Source: Heligmosomoides polygyrus polygyrus
Lineage: Eukaryota > Nematoda > Chromadorea > Rhabditida > Heligmosomidae
Assembly (NCBI GenBank): GCA_947396885.1
Contig: OX377203.1
Coordinates: 28,709,253 to 28,773,252, forward strand
Direction: 5' to 3'
DNA: 64,000 nucleotides
Shown here: one piece after another, positions 37,525 through 48,281 of the stretch
How positions within the stretch are numbered: position 1 is the first letter of the stretch
Layout of the letters: each line of letters begins with the position of its first letter
Made by a program: the position numbers and the translations under genes
The notes under the pieces: generated by a model
What the model saw: the letters and a program-made list of their open reading frames with translations, nothing else
Told to the model about the DNA's origin: nothing
Database searches by the model: none

Positions 37525-37869
37525 TAATGCAATAACAATAGCAGTAATGGCAATAATAGCAAATGATAGTGACAACAAGCACCAACAATAAACATGTCTT
37601 GTTTCTCCCCCTTCTACAAATTACGTCTGCAACAATCGCAAAACTTTTCGACGCTTCCGTCTTCTTCAGAGGCGTTTGATCCACCTATGGAGTGCTTCCG
37701 CAACTCTCTGTTAGTACGACCGGGCGAAATGCGCTAGCGCTCCGCCAGAAAGTGGTGCGGACCCGCCAGAGTCTAATCGCAAAACTATTTTTAACAAATA
37801 TCAAATCTTCTTACGAATACATATATACACGTCGAGTACGATTATATATACTACAAGTGCTCCGATACG

Positions 37870-38145
37870 TCTAACGGCGTCTCTCGCACTTGCGCGGTTC
37901 GCGCGCCTTGCAATATCACTAACCTAGGGAATGGCCTTTGGTATGTTCACGCGTCGCGCAGGCGACGGGTCGTGCTGAGTGCCAAAAGCAATTTTTGTAA
38001 AACTTAAAATACTGCTGCGTACTTCTGCATGATTCCGTCCTTCACTTCCGTAAGTTTATCATAGGGGTCCTCTCCGGGTCGTCCAGTAACGTCATTGCTT
38101 TGTAATGCTAGGTACTTCTGTGCAACGCTTATATATATAGTAGGA
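37870..38145 (-). mobile_element. Helitron-like end, minus strand
   Basis: TCCTACTATATATATAAGCG begins at 38145 and runs leftward. A GC-rich hairpin (GCGCG / CGCGC around CGAAC, about 37890-37910) lies near the far side, as is usual before a Helitron 3' end, but I do not see a clear CTRRT terminus. Confidence 0.4.
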
Positions 38146-38169
38146 TAAGTGGCAATTTTATCAACCGAA

Positions 38170-38357
38170 AGGGCATCGTGTTCGGCACGTCTACTGAGTC
38201 GCCAGGCACGTTGCACAACTACTACAATCCCCCATCCCCACAATTCACCCCAACACACTCTTTCACCACCGCATCTCCAGGCGCGTTTGACGACGTGTTC
38301 GGCACGTCTACTGAGTCGTCAGGCACGTTGCACAACTACAACCCCCCCCCCCCCCCC
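38170..38357 (+). repeat. Two direct repeats plus a 16-C run
   Basis: GTGTTCGGCACGTCTACTGA occurs at 38178 and again about 120 bp on, each followed by AGGCACGTTGCACAACTAC. The second ends in 16 C (38342-38357). Possibly part of a Helitron-like unit. Confidence 0.5.
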
Positions 38358-38989
38358 GTCCCCGGCTCCAGGGCGTAACTCCAACGCGGACGTGCGCACG
38401 GTAACGCGTGGTTAGCCGCGGAGCACGAAATCTTGCCAGTGTTTAAGCTCTTGGACTAGTTTTTTTAACCACAATGAGCCCCAAATGTAATGAAAGAGGA
38501 ACTCTCTTGGTGAAGGCGCTTGGAAGAAAAAGGAAGCAGTAAAATGCCTCTGCCTCTGCTTGTAAATTGGAGAAATAAGGAGATGCTTAGCGTTTTCTAA
38601 GGGGTGCTTGCCAATGGCATTACACGTGAACATGCAAGTGTGCAAGTGAGTTGGTGACGGTCAGGTGTGGCGTAAAGTTAGAATTAAGGAAAAAGCTATG
38701 GATTAATGCGCTCATCTCCCCCCCCCACCCAATAGAAACTTATAAACACTTGCTTCTCCGAAACTTCTAGTTAGTAACCCCGTCCCAGTCCTTGTTTCGA
38801 ATTTCCCTCACCAGATCCTTGACATTTCCCTTCACTCATTTGAAATAGATTGAGTCTGATTCCGCCCGCACTTTGCTAACAATCACCCCATTTCCCTACC
38901 AGGACACATCAGAGTTGTCTCACCCTCATCTCATGTCTTTTTCTTTCCTGTTGGAGGCAGCCGGACTGCAACAACTCGTCCAATTTCGT

Positions 38990-39153
38990 CGCGCACCGTG
39001 CGCGACGAAATGGCGTTGGAGTTATGTCTGCCCCCACCCCCCCCCCCCTCCTATCCCCACGCTTTCCTCCAACACACTCCTCCAGCACTTTTGTGCAAAC
39101 AAACAAACAGACAGATAGACAAACGGGGCCGTTCTCGCTTATATATAGTAGGA
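38990..39153 (-). mobile_element. Helitron-like 5' terminus, minus strand
   Basis: TCCTACTATATATAAGCG begins at 39153 on the minus strand and is followed by TTTGTCTATCTGTCTG, the TGTC-rich start seen in many Helitrons. A perfect 30-bp palindrome centred near 39000 (TTTCGTCGCGCAC / GTGCGCGACGAAA) lies inside. Confidence 0.45.
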
Positions 39154-39286
39154 TATTGTAATATATGTATATACATCATATTATATATATATGACAACGT
39201 ATTTATTTACAGTGTTATTATTAGTATAATAAATATTGTTGTATCCATTACATACAATATACGTTTTATCAACATCATTAAAACAT

Positions 39287-39584
39287 AAGGATAATAAGGA
39301 TAAAGGACGGCGTTAGTCAATCCCTTCTGGGATGCGCCATCGCATTCTACTTCTACGGGATATCGTGGAGGCGACATGAATGCGTATTTGGCCATACAAT
39401 GACTTGCGGTGACCAGCCGATGAACAAGTCAGCGCTTTATCCTTCCCAGACAAGTCTGGTACCAATTCACCTACCCCGGAGGGATGGAAGGCTTGGTTGG
39501 CCTGGGCGGGAAATCCGAACCAGGAACCTGGTATCGGGTGCACGCGACAGTCGCGCCTCCTCCGACTGCGCTACACGCGCCCCA
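39287..39584 (-). repeat. tRNA-derived SINE, full length
   Basis: Mirror orientation of the copy at 17341: tail GGATAATAAGGATAAAGGAC on the left, head CTACACGCGCCCC on the right. Confidence 0.9.
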
Positions 39585-39670
39585 TTAAAACATATTTTAA
39601 TTAATTCTTTGGTATTCGTCAGTACAATATTATGAAGAAGACGACTGGTAAACATATTAGTGGAGTCTCT

Positions 39671-39700
39671 ATTTATTTATTTATTTATTTATTTATTTAC
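39671..39700. repeat. (TTTA)n microsatellite
   Basis: About seven TTTA units. Confidence 0.8.
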
Positions 39701-40216
39701 TATTGCACCTGAAGTGCGCCTGTAAAACATTACGATAAAAGAACACAGTGTTAGTCAAAACAATCTAATTCAGCTTTGAATAAATAACACTAACAAAATA
39801 GTGGAAGTGATAGGAGAACACTATGTAGGTGTAATAAAAACCACTTACAATTTTCGTCATTAATTTTACTCATTGTATCAGATATATATATGTTATTAAT
39901 AGAGCAGAAATGAAAGAAACTTTCATTCCTAGATTCAAATATACTAGCACATTTTATGAAATGTTGTTTAAAAAAATAAAAGCTATAGTCAGGTTCTCTG
40001 AAAGGGGTTTTACGGAGCTATTATATGCTCCATAAAATGCTCCAGTGATGGATCTAGACTTGACTGGATTTTATCATTTCAGTCACATTCGTTACATGTT
40101 GAAACTGTTTACTCACAAATAAGACTTGTTTATTTTGATAGTTGTGCAATGCTGCCTGAAACTGGACGCGGATACGGACAGTGAGTCTGTAGCGTTGTGT
40201 TGTTGCATGGTCTCCG

Positions 40217-40723
40217 TTATGGACATTTGCTGGCAGGTGCGACGCCAGTGATGCAGTCCCGAATGAAGAAGAAGTCGGAATGTGAATAGATTTGCCGACA
40301 AAAACGGTGCGAGGCCTCACGAGGATCTCTCGGCGGCGACGAAACTGGGATGCCGAATTCCAACCGCACACGCCACACTGCCATGTTGAATCGAAATTCC
40401 ATCTGCCCGAAGAAAGGAATCGATCGCAAAAATACAGATGGCGGGTCGTGAAGGAGCTGCAGCACCATCACTGACTGGAGGCGTGCCTGCCAGAGGGTGT
40501 GCCACTGTCGGGCATTCCCCAATGCACTCCAGAAGCTGTCTGCTAGTACAGAGTGGCTTGGCGATTCGTCATCGTTGTCACGTCGCCGTTTTTTCGCACG
40601 AAGACGATTCCAATTCGTCAGTAGTTGGCTGAAAACCGCATAGACGTTCCCTCGTGGTGGTCCTGCCAAAGTATTGAGCTCGGTTCCACCATCTTGCTCT
40701 ACAATAATGGTAAACGAATTCAT
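40217..40723 (-). CDS. Hypothetical protein, 168 residues
   Basis: A single open frame starting MNSFTIIVEQDGGTELN and containing a basic, NLS-like KKRRRDNDDES and an aromatic-rich WSALGNARQWHTLWQ. AATAAA lies about 85 bp past the stop (minus strand of 40129-40134), as expected for a 3' end. I recognise no family. Another minus-strand frame overlaps (40317-40505), so chance openness cannot be excluded; it could also be the last exon of a longer gene or repeat-derived. Confidence 0.35.
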   Translation of the reverse strand: MNSFTIIVEQDGGTELNTLAGPPRGNVYAVFSQLLTNWNRLRAKKRRRDNDDESPSHSVLADSFWSALGNARQWHTLWQARLQSVMVLQLLHDPPSVFLRSIPFFGQMEFRFNMAVWRVRLEFGIPVSSPPRDPREASHRFCRQIYSHSDFFFIRDCITGVAPASKCP

Positions 40724-41187
40724 AGTGTGAATACAGGGAGCATAGTCAGGAAAATGGACAGGCAGTGCCTACGCTTACATTAAAATATGTAGCTGTAGGT
40801 GGTGGTAGAGAGTACGAAGTGCTCCCCATCTGTAAAAGTCTCCGAGCTAACCAATCATAAAGATGAAGCCTTACTTAACTGTTTAATTTGGAGACCTCGA
40901 TCCTCTCAAAGGCCTATTCTTACGAGTTCTTTGAAGGTCAGCCCAAACCAGTCAGGTTTTAGAAACTTAGAGACAAAGTCAGGCAGATTAATTCTTTCCT
41001 CATTTCAAACACGGCCATTATCACTGAAATGTTACCAAGCTATTACCAGAAAGAGAACGCGTCTCTATAAAGATGGCTTTGTGGTTGAAAACACATTTTA
41101 ATGTCTATGTGCACCCTAAAGTGCAAGGCTCAGACCTGGGAAGCCCTTTCCTAGGCTTCACCGAGGACAGGCGCAGATTGGAGCATT

Positions 41188-41798
41188 CTTCTTCTTCTTC
41201 TTCTTCAGCGTTTGTCCCGCTTCGTGGCGGGGTCCGCTATTCTGGTGTCATGACGCCACCTTTCCCGATCCAGCGCTAGATCGGGGTGGACACCAGCTAC
41301 TTTCAAGTCCGTATGTAACGTATCAGCCCAGCGCTGCTTCGGTCGCCCTCTAGGCCGCTTTCCTATTACCTCGAAGTTAAGGCCTATCTTGCGGACGCTG
41401 TCTTCTTCTCCACGCAGAACGTGGCCGTACCACCGTAAGCGAGCTTCGCGCATCTTGTCAGTTATCGGCGCGACACCGAACTTCTGCCGAATAGCATCGT
41501 TTCGGATGCGGTCCAGGCGCGTGACTCCAGCCGTCCAGCGCAGCATCTTCGTCTCCATGACGCTTAGGCGCGTTTCAACTTCCTTGGTCGCTGGCCAACA
41601 CTCAGCGCCGTACATTGCTACCGGCCGGACGACTGCTCTGTAGATCTTCGACTTAAAGCGCTCTGGTATCTTCTTGTCGCAGAGCACGCCAGTCAACGAG
41701 CGCCACTTGGACCAAGCACCACTCACGCGTGAATTCACTTCAGTCATCAGTTTGCCGTCAGACGCCACTGCTGATCCCAGGTACTTAAAGACCGCAGT
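41188..41798 (-). mobile_element. 5'-truncated RTE-type retrotransposon
   Basis: A perfect 14-bp target duplication CAGATTGGAGCATT flanks it (41174-41187 and 41799-41812). The 3' tail is a (GAA)n repeat at 41188-41206 on the minus strand. The 187-codon frame (41205-41768) is the C-terminal end of a reverse transcriptase of the RTE type, with KIYRAVVRPVAMYGAECW and RLRWYGHVLRGEED, intact to its stop. The palm domain and endonuclease were lost by 5' truncation. Confidence 0.9.
41205..41768 (-). pseudogene. RTE reverse-transcriptase C-terminal fragment
   Basis: 187 residues, without stops: GAWSKWRSLTGVLCDKKI, then VETRLSVMETKMLRWTAGVT, then GKRPRGRPKQRWADTL, ending ATKRDKR. This is the thumb/C-terminal region of RTE-like polymerases in nematodes; no catalytic YADD is present. 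Confidence 0.85.
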
Positions 41799-42170
41799 CA
41801 GATTGGAGCATTGCTAGGAATAATTTCAGACGGAAAAGTATTGATGAGAAAGATGGGTGAAATGGAATCTCAACGATTTCTAGATGATGGATTGCCGAAA
41901 ATATTTTCTGCAAAGGACAATTCGAGCCGAAAGAACACTGACGGATGAGATAGCAATCTGTTGTTTAGCCCTCTTCCCATGTGATGAATAAAATGAACAA
42001 TTAGATGAGGAAGAAAGCAAAATACGAAGAACATCACCTTTTCACATTATGCTAGCTACGCCAGTAGGCGAACCCTAGTTAAGTGCTCCACTCAAGACTG
42101 TTCAAATAAAAAGTGGACCACATTAATCGAAATGAGCGCAGAAATAATTGGTGGAGAGCATATTCTACTA

Positions 42171-43073
42171 GGGGGAGGGCAAAAGTAGTGAGACAAATTG
42201 AAAAAAATCTTTATCTCTTGATAACTCAATTACAACTCAGCGATGCTGAGGAATGTATTTGCCATTAAGGGCAATGACCTTGCTCATTGCTCAGCCAACT
42301 TCCTGATCCCATCCTTCCAGAACTGCTTGGGCCTGGTGTTGATCAACAGCTCGATATGGTTGTCAAGCACTGCTTGGGTTCTTGTGTCCCTTCCGACCAG
42401 GAAGTCCTGTAGGCTCAAGAAGTAGTGGTAGTCGCATGGACAGATGTTCGGCGAATGCGGTGGGTGAGGCATGTGAACGTAGCCCAGGTGGCCAAGCTTA
42501 TCCGTGGTTACTTGTTCCCGATGGGGTGTGGCGTTGTCGAAGAGGAAAACCTTCTTGAAGCACTGCGAATGAATAAGAGCGAGTCGCCGGCCCATCTCTT
42601 CTATTTCGTTCATCACGGCCTTGGAGTTCATCGTAGTGCTCTTGGGAAACAGCTTCCGGTAAACTGATCCATGGCGCAGACCCAAAGCTCCAAAGGTGCC
42701 TCTCGCCGTGAACATCTCGTCGAACGAAGGTCGGTAACAGGCCATCAGGCCTCACCCAGACTCGCTGCTTGGCAGGGTTATGGTAGAAGACGTACTTCTC
42801 ATCTGGCGTGAATATTAAGCCCAGGCTGCTCGGGGTTGGGAATTGGGCGAGATTTGCGCGACACAGGTCGACTCGTCAGACTGGGGTCTCGGCATGAGAC
42901 AGACTGGGGTTTTGGCATGCTTCTGTAAAGGGCGGAAGTGGTAACTTCTCAGATGGGCTTCACTAAGTAGCATACAAACATACAAATACGATAAGCACGA
43001 AACCGGACTCCAGCCACGAGATATATGGACACGGCATGGGGTGTTTCATTACTTTTGCCCCCCCCCCCCCTCC
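42171..43073 (-). mobile_element. mariner-family element, inactive, copy 1 of the GGGGGCAAAAGTA type
   Basis: TA flanks (42169-42170, 43074-43075). Ends are GGGGGAGGGCAAAAGTAGTG and, inverted, a G-run followed by GCAAAAGTAATG. Minus-strand frames 42284-42745 and 42498-42755 are two shifted parts of one transposase. Catalytic positions can be read as PDEKYV (just outside, about 42800), FDNATPHRE and CPCDYHY, with 34 residues between the last two. A frameshift near the VRRDVHGE segment and loss of the N-terminus make it dead. Confidence 0.85.
42284..42745 (-). pseudogene. mariner transposase fragment (DD34D)
   Basis: 153 codons including EEMGRRLALIHSQCFKKV, FDNATPHREQ and HPPHSPNICPCDYHYFLSL. 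It keeps the second and third catalytic Asp; the upstream third is in another frame. Confidence 0.85.
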
Positions 43074-43796
43074 TAACAGAAGAAACCAGAAGAGGAAATT
43101 GAGAGGTGGGAACAGAATAGGGTGTATTCAGAAGGCTCCGTCAAAACTTCTGGAGAAGAAGGCAAGGAAGTCTACCTGCAACTAGTGAAGCTGAAATTTC
43201 AGCAGATCATCAATAGAGAGAAGAGCAGGAATGAAGCGGCTCCAAAGTTTTTTTTTCAGACGAGGATTTTTCGGAATTGTGACCAGCTAAGTTTTGTTTA
43301 AAGCAACCTCATACTGTCATGCATTGATTGTGGTTGGCTGCTACCCACAGGAGTTATCACTGGCACCTGCTCCGTGGAAATATTCGTAGTTCTCCCGACC
43401 ACGTACAAAACTTGCCGTTCTCGTGTAAGTTTACTACGGGATTTCAGCTCTTATTTGATCCACTGACACTCGCCATGTGCGACTCTGTATGAACCTTGGC
43501 ATCCAAGATCTTGTAGCGATTTGGTTGAGATCCACACGAGGCTTTACAGATCTTCGTTCGCTAACTTCACTTTGGTATCGCCTTCTTCAGAGTTTTGAAT
43601 GAATGATCAAGTCAACATGTGGCTATCGCGTCAGATGTTGCCTCAACCTTAGAAATTGAAGACACACGTACTCCAGGAATGTCTCGGCCACAGCCAAACA
43701 ATGAGATTGGAAACATTTGACCGGTTGTAGACTGCTGAATTGTTAGAGCTCAGGATGTGTCGGGAAACATCTTTAACATACAAGTGTATCCGGTAG

Positions 43797-44050
43797 GCGA
43801 GTGGAAGCGCCGTCGGAGGAGGTGCCGGCTGTCGCGTGCACGCGGCTACAGGTTTGTAGTTGGCATTTCCCGACTATCAGCCAAGCTTGCAATCCCTCCA
43901 GGGTCGACGAATTCGTACCAGACCCGTATGGTAAGGGTAAAGCTGACTTGTTCATCGGCTGGCCAGTGCAAGTAGGCCAAATACGCATGCAAGTTGCATG
44001 CAAGCCATCTGGTAGAAGTCGAATGCGTGGCGCATTCCAAAGAAGATTAA
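43797..44050 (+). repeat. tRNA-derived SINE, diverged
   Basis: CGCCGTCGGAGGAGGTGCCG head, GACGAATTCGTACCAGACCC body, and TAGAAGTCGAATGCGTGGCG near the tail. Confidence 0.7.
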
Positions 44051-45560
44051 AAGAAAAAATTAATTATTATTTGTAAATACAGACCCTACATGGTGCTTTG
44101 GTTCCACGGATCTGGGAGATGTTGGGTTGATGGTGCTCTTGGCCTACCACTAAAGTTATAACCCTTCCAAGCTGTTGTGTTTCGAGTCTCTTTTGCATTG
44201 AGAGTGTTTCTCGACTGTGTCCGTGTCTATTCGTTTTCATACATTTGCTCTTTGCTCGCATGCTTAGTGAGCGATAAGTAGGCGCTAAGCGGTTCCGAAG
44301 AGTCACTACGTAGGCTGAATGGATATACGCCTATGTCAGAAGAGATACGAATGCCACTATAGGTTAGTACTGCTTCAATGCGGTCCGGCAGAAGGATCCA
44401 GCACATCGACGTGGGATAATCATACTATTATATATAATGAGGCGCTTAATGCGTTCAATTTTCCACCTTCGGTCCGAAGTCTTCTGCTTTGTGACAGTGG
44501 ATTCCATGATAGCCTTTCTAATCTTTGGTCACGTCAAGTTCTTACGATTAATCCTGATGTGCGCTTTGTCAGAAACTGGCGGAGAAATAGAAGTTAGACG
44601 AAAATAGCGACAAATATCCAGACGTCGCGTAGCGATCGTTGCGATGCAGAAGACGTAACGCAGACGTCGGGCCAACACCGTACCATGGACGTCTGAAGAT
44701 GCATAACATATTATTTTCGACAGCCATTAGTTCTCACAGAAACGCTGTTTCGGCAAGTTAGAAATAGTGATCAGGCACGCAGAACTATCAGTTGCTCCTT
44801 ACGATGACGATCTCAAGATGAGGGGTGAAAGTGCGTGCTGCCATTTTGCCTGTAGAAGAGGTGAAAGACAGGACATCAAGAGGGCGCCAAACAACCTGAG
44901 AGACCAAGGTGCTGAGTTGCATGCACAGATAATGCCATTGTTGAATACTGAGGGGAGGACTGGTTGACTTCTGCAAAGCTGCTCGGTTGATCTTACAATT
45001 AGAGAAGATTGGTTTTGGTTTTAAATTTGACAAGAACATCCATTTTATGTAGCTATTGAGAGAAGAAAGCTGAACTAAAAGAGCTGCTGCGTGAAGTAGT
45101 TTCAGCTTAGCACTCTGCTGAGTTTTCTATCACATGAGCACTTCTGGAGCAGATATAAATATAAATATAATTATAAATATAAATATAAAATAAATGAAAA
45201 AAAAGTGCTAATAAGTGCTTAGCAAGATCAGAAAAGGATGCGAAGTGCTGCAGGAGGTGACCTCAATTCTAGAGGTGAGTGGGTACTTATTGGAAGCTGC
45301 TCAAATCTGTAACGATAAGTGTTTTATTTGAAGAGTTGTGACACCGATGGAAGGCGAATATACCTCATCATTTGATCGCAGAACCCATGGATTGGATTGA
45401 TGAGAAAATTGGATAATTGTGGAGAAAAGCAGTAGGTTTTCAACGCAGTGCTGTGCATTTGATAGGATTTTGAGGGCATAATTCACTTAATTCAGGACAG
45501 ACTGTTGATAACGAGCGTAATCCAGATCGACTATGTACTATACTTGTGTCCTTCCAAAAT
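44051..45560. other. Intergenic, nothing recognised
   Basis: Contains an AT-rich (AAATAT)n patch at 45156-45195. No gene or element recognised. Confidence 0.4.
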
Positions 45561-45882
45561 TTTTTCGAATAAACGAATAATCGAATATATTCGGTTTCAC
45601 GAAAAACCGAATATTCGAATAATGAATATATTCGAATTTTGGACCTTGTCGAATATTCGAATAATGAATATATTCGAATTTTGGACCTTGTCGAATATTC
45701 GAATAATGAATATATTCGAATTTTGGACCTTGTCGAATATTCGAATAATGAATATTTTCGAATTTTGGGCCTCATCGAATATTCGAATAATGAATATTTT
45801 CGAATTTTGGGCCACACCGAATATTCGATTGATGAATATTCGAATATTCGTTCGAAATTATTCGATTCGGTCCGAAGTATAC
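45560..45882. repeat. 42-bp AT-rich tandem array with ATTCGAAT palindromes
   Basis: Five to six units of 42 bp built around CGAATATTCGAATAATGAAT and ATTCGAATTTTGG. Because 42 is a multiple of 3 and units lack stops, frames on both strands stay open with a 14-residue period (for example EYSNNEYIRILDLV). It ends in ATTATTCGATTCGGTCCGAA. A second array of the family lies at 48195-49341. Confidence 0.9.
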
Positions 45883-46392
45883 GACAGATGTATTTGAACT
45901 GAAAGTCAAATTGAGCCCTAGGCTAAATGCCTTTTCTAATTTCTTCTGGAAGATCGTGTCTTCAATTTTCAAATCCAAACTTTTCTAATCTTAATGAATT
46001 CCGACCGTAACGCACAACTGACATAGTGCCACAAAATTTATCAACTGCGAATACTTTGGTTGAAATTGTAGATATTCTACGGCTTCTAATGACCCTCGTA
46101 AAGCAAGTACAGAAATAAACGTAATCTCAAACACGACATGTTATTTAAAGGAATTCGCACGAAAACAGAACAATGGAAAAGCAGATGTGGGCCTGCAAAA
46201 ACACATTTTCCAAAAATAACAGATACACTGAAAAGTTGTAAATCATAATTGGCGACAAATCCACGCTTTCATTACGATTTCATGATGACGATGAATTTTC
46301 TTCTTCATCGGGAGAAAGAACGCTTTCCCAGCATGCCTTACCTTGATCTGAAGACTGACAGAATAGGAATCGTTTCCTTCCAACATTAATGC

Positions 46393-46597
46393 GCTATGGT
46401 GTAATTACGTACTCCACGCTCCGTATACCGCTCCGGTAGTTCCCGTCGTATGAACGGGCGACCGCTGGGATGAGAGCGACAGCGACAGCGCTCGACTACG
46501 ATCAGATTTTGGCGGCGATCACCTTTTTTTAATCAATTCGCCTGTTCTGCACGGGCGACGAGTCACTCACGTCGCCAAGTATGAAAAGGCCCAAAGG
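46393..46597 (-). mobile_element. MITE, GGGCCTGTTCATACTTCG family
   Basis: Reverse orientation of 21553-21744: GCGCTATGGTGTAATTACGT on the left, GTATGAAAAGGCCC on the right, with GGCGGCGATCACC inside. Confidence 0.6.
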
Positions 46598-46858
46598 GTG
46601 TCGAGCGCACGCTAAAAACGGTTAGACACATACACCTGCCTTCACACCAAGGTGTACAACCACTTAGTAGGGGTGACCCATACCCCGGCCCTATTTGCGC
46701 CTACTTACACTCTAGAATCAGCAAAAATCGACAGCACAGGAACAAACAAGAAAAGCATAATAGAACACAACCGACCGCTGATCGATGATGTCTGCTTAAT
46801 ACGTATTGTGTCTTCTTTGCCTTTGATGATGTCTGCGCCCTCTCAAAAATTTAAAATT

Positions 46859-47185
46859 CGAAAATTTCCACGTACGATCTCAGCTTAGAGATCGTACGTG
46901 GAAATTTTCGGGCGCCCTCTTAGCTCCTCACGCTTCATTACATGCCGAGTTAGTTAGGAAGTGATCCTAAATGAATTGAAATGAAGTATCATACATCATT
47001 TATCTCCAGAATTCGACTTGCTAGGTGGATCGAGCTGATACTCGAAACAATCATCTAGGGTCACTTCCTAGCCAAAAACCGCCTAGCAAGTCCAATTCTT
47101 GAGACAAATGATGTGTGATACTCCATTCCAATTCGCCCAGGCTCACTTCCTAAGTAACTCGACAAGTGGTGAAGCGTGAGGATCT
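46859..47185. repeat. Perfect hairpin followed by a larger inverted repeat
   Basis: 46859-46910: CGAAAATTTCCACGTACGAT with its perfect complement across a 6-bp loop (23-bp arms). Then arms of about 100 bp at 46917-47030 and 47082-47185 share CTTGCTAGG, ATCATTT and AGGAAGTGA blocks. Probably a composite MITE; no duplication identified. Confidence 0.6.
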
Positions 47186-47189
47186 CACT

Positions 47190-48190
47190 ACACACCGAAT
47201 CACGTCGCTCGACGACCCAGTATAAACAGACCCTAGGAGGGTTACCCCTTTCACCCAGAGGCACTAAGAGACGCTCACGTTTATTCGTTTCGCGGACGAC
47301 CGAATAGACCCGGAATGAATAGACACGAAAAAATCAAAAACAAAAAAAAGATGACGGACGCATACCCGGCAAGGATCAGTGGCGGGCACGAAATGTGGCG
47401 CCTCGCACGCGCTCGCACGCGCTTGCGATGGACAACTCGTCCGCGGCCGCCTTTCAAAATGGAGCGCATGGACACCGAAATGACAGCTTCAACAATAAGA
47501 AAGCCGCATCATTATGTTAATATGTATATGATGTTTTATGTTACAAACCCGCACAAGAGAAAACAACAATTGAGTGAGGAAACACCTCGTCGTTAAGCTG
47601 AGAAATAAGGTCTCCTACAAGTGAATCACAAAAAAGGACTTTGAGAAAGATGAATGATGGCAATTTGGGGTGAGATCGCAGCCAGTCTATACCCTTCCGA
47701 CTGAGAAGATGAATATCAAATAGTCCGCCCATGCGACACCTTTCGAACGGTACGACTGGAAGATGGTCTCCCAGACACATATTACTATTAACCCGAAGAT
47801 CGCTCCTATGGCACTCAGCGTGACATACTTCCGATTGGTATTGGTGGCCGGTGATTGTGGTCGAAGAAAGCCTCAACCAAAGAACCAGATTGTGTTCCAA
47901 AGCCACAAAAACGGTAGACCAAGCAAACCGACGGTGAAGTACTTTCGACAGAGGTCGACCTTGGCAGCATCGTTCATGTTTCTCAAGTCCATTGGTCGGC
48001 CTTCAAGCTTGGGTAGTTAAACATGTTTCCAATTTCGAATAATTCCATGTCTCCATATGAAATATGTATACCGAACGATAGAGCTCGAGCTGCTGAGCTC
48101 AAATATATCCTTGGTTTTTCATATACTTGACTTTAGGCGAGTTACATCTAGAAGGCCCAAAAACTGACTCCCAGTAGTCTACCTCAGTAG
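47190..48190. other. Intergenic, nothing recognised
   Basis: No gene or known repeat. 47400-47460 is locally GC-rich (GCGCTCGCACGCGCTTGCG). Confidence 0.35.
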
Positions 48191-48281
48191 CGTCGAATAT
48201 ATTCGAATATATTCGAATTTTGGGGCACGTCGAATAGTCGAATAACGAATATATTCGAATTTTGGGCCTCAGCAAATATTA

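Noticed and set aside
39313..39543. Recurrent frames such as HPIPGSWFGFPAQANQAFHP
   Set aside because: They are translations of the tRNA-derived SINE and appear at every copy.
45639..45902. Repeat protein with 14-residue units
   Set aside because: It is the translation of a 42-bp non-coding tandem array; equally open frames exist on the other strand.
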